Below, in pieces: positions 46,901-47,074 of a stretch of DNA of 47,074 nucleotides (position 1 is the stretch's first letter; every line of letters begins with the position of its first letter). The notes beneath the pieces are model-generated. The model was not told the origin of the DNA. It did no database searches and saw only the letters and a program-made list of their open reading frames with translations. The DNA comes from Spongospora subterranea f. sp. subterranea (lineage: Eukaryota; Endomyxa: Phytomyxea; Phytomyxea; Plasmodiophorida). Location: positions 1 to 47,074 of the forward strand of contig JAUGWO010000279.1 in the NCBI GenBank assembly GCA_049724395.1. Direction: 5' to 3'. A program made the translations under genes and the position numbers.

Positions 46901-47074
46901 CAATTCCTTGTTTAAAACCCCACGATACGATGGCCTAACCTCAGCGAACCTCAGCGGACAGGGTCCGTTTGATTCGGGCAATATAACAACGAGACGCCTC
47001 CGCCGTCTTATCAGTCAGGCTAGCCTCCGCCCATTTCGTGCCAACAAGTCGTGATGGATCTTCTGGGGCTAGCC
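46901..47074. other. Window edge, not assigned
   Basis: Probably upstream LINE sequence or flanking DNA; no feature can be supported. Confidence 0.3.

Overview
The window is eukaryotic. Five or six protein genes are broken by short introns (mostly about 38-220 bases, GT...AG, with one likely GC...AG), and they sit among old transposable elements. No rRNA, tRNA or CRISPR array was seen. The gene content (IRE1, casein kinase 1, a CCZ1-like longin protein, an LZTR1-like kelch/BTB protein, a fungal-style CapA-like enzyme) fits an opisthokont-type protist or an early-diverging fungus. A TLC-family ATP/ADP translocase without a plastid leader suggests an intracellular parasite of the Rozella/microsporidia kind. 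That placement is inference.

Layout. 1-7.2 kb (minus): the 3' part of a large ankyrin-repeat gene. Its core is a tandem array of about twelve ~478-bp modules. Each module has three exons of 99, 123 and 96 bases separated by three ~53-base introns, all in phase 2, so what looks like repeated frameshifting is regular splicing. 7.3-12.6 kb: fossil LTR retrotransposon pieces (Ty3/Gypsy-like, then two Ty1/Copia-like pieces in inverted orientation). 12.8-15.2 kb (+): a CapA-like metallophosphatase. 16.5-18.1 kb (+): a casein kinase 1. 18.2-19.9 kb (minus): a CCZ1-like tri-longin protein, convergent with the kinase. 20-25 kb: poorly recognisable sequence with fossil fragments and a 97-bp tandem duplication. 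25.0-29.0 kb (+): a complete 14-exon IRE1 kinase/RNase. 29.7-31.9 kb (+): a kelch-BTB-BTB protein. 33.6-35.3 kb (+): the nucleotide translocase. 35.6-47 kb: a transposon graveyard with a segmental duplication, a 48-bp minisatellite, a ~425-bp inverted repeat, a DD39D mariner-like element, a pogo-like element and at least five copies or pieces of one LINE family.

Together the genes cover ER stress signalling (IRE1), endolysosomal Rab7 activation (CCZ1-like), general phosphorylation (CK1), probable cullin-3 ubiquitination (LZTR1-like) and nucleotide import (translocase). There is no operon logic. The most unusual items are the three-exon ankyrin module array, the translocase, DMG in place of DFG in both kinases, and two small host-gene frame breaks at a G-run and an AT-run that could be sequence error.
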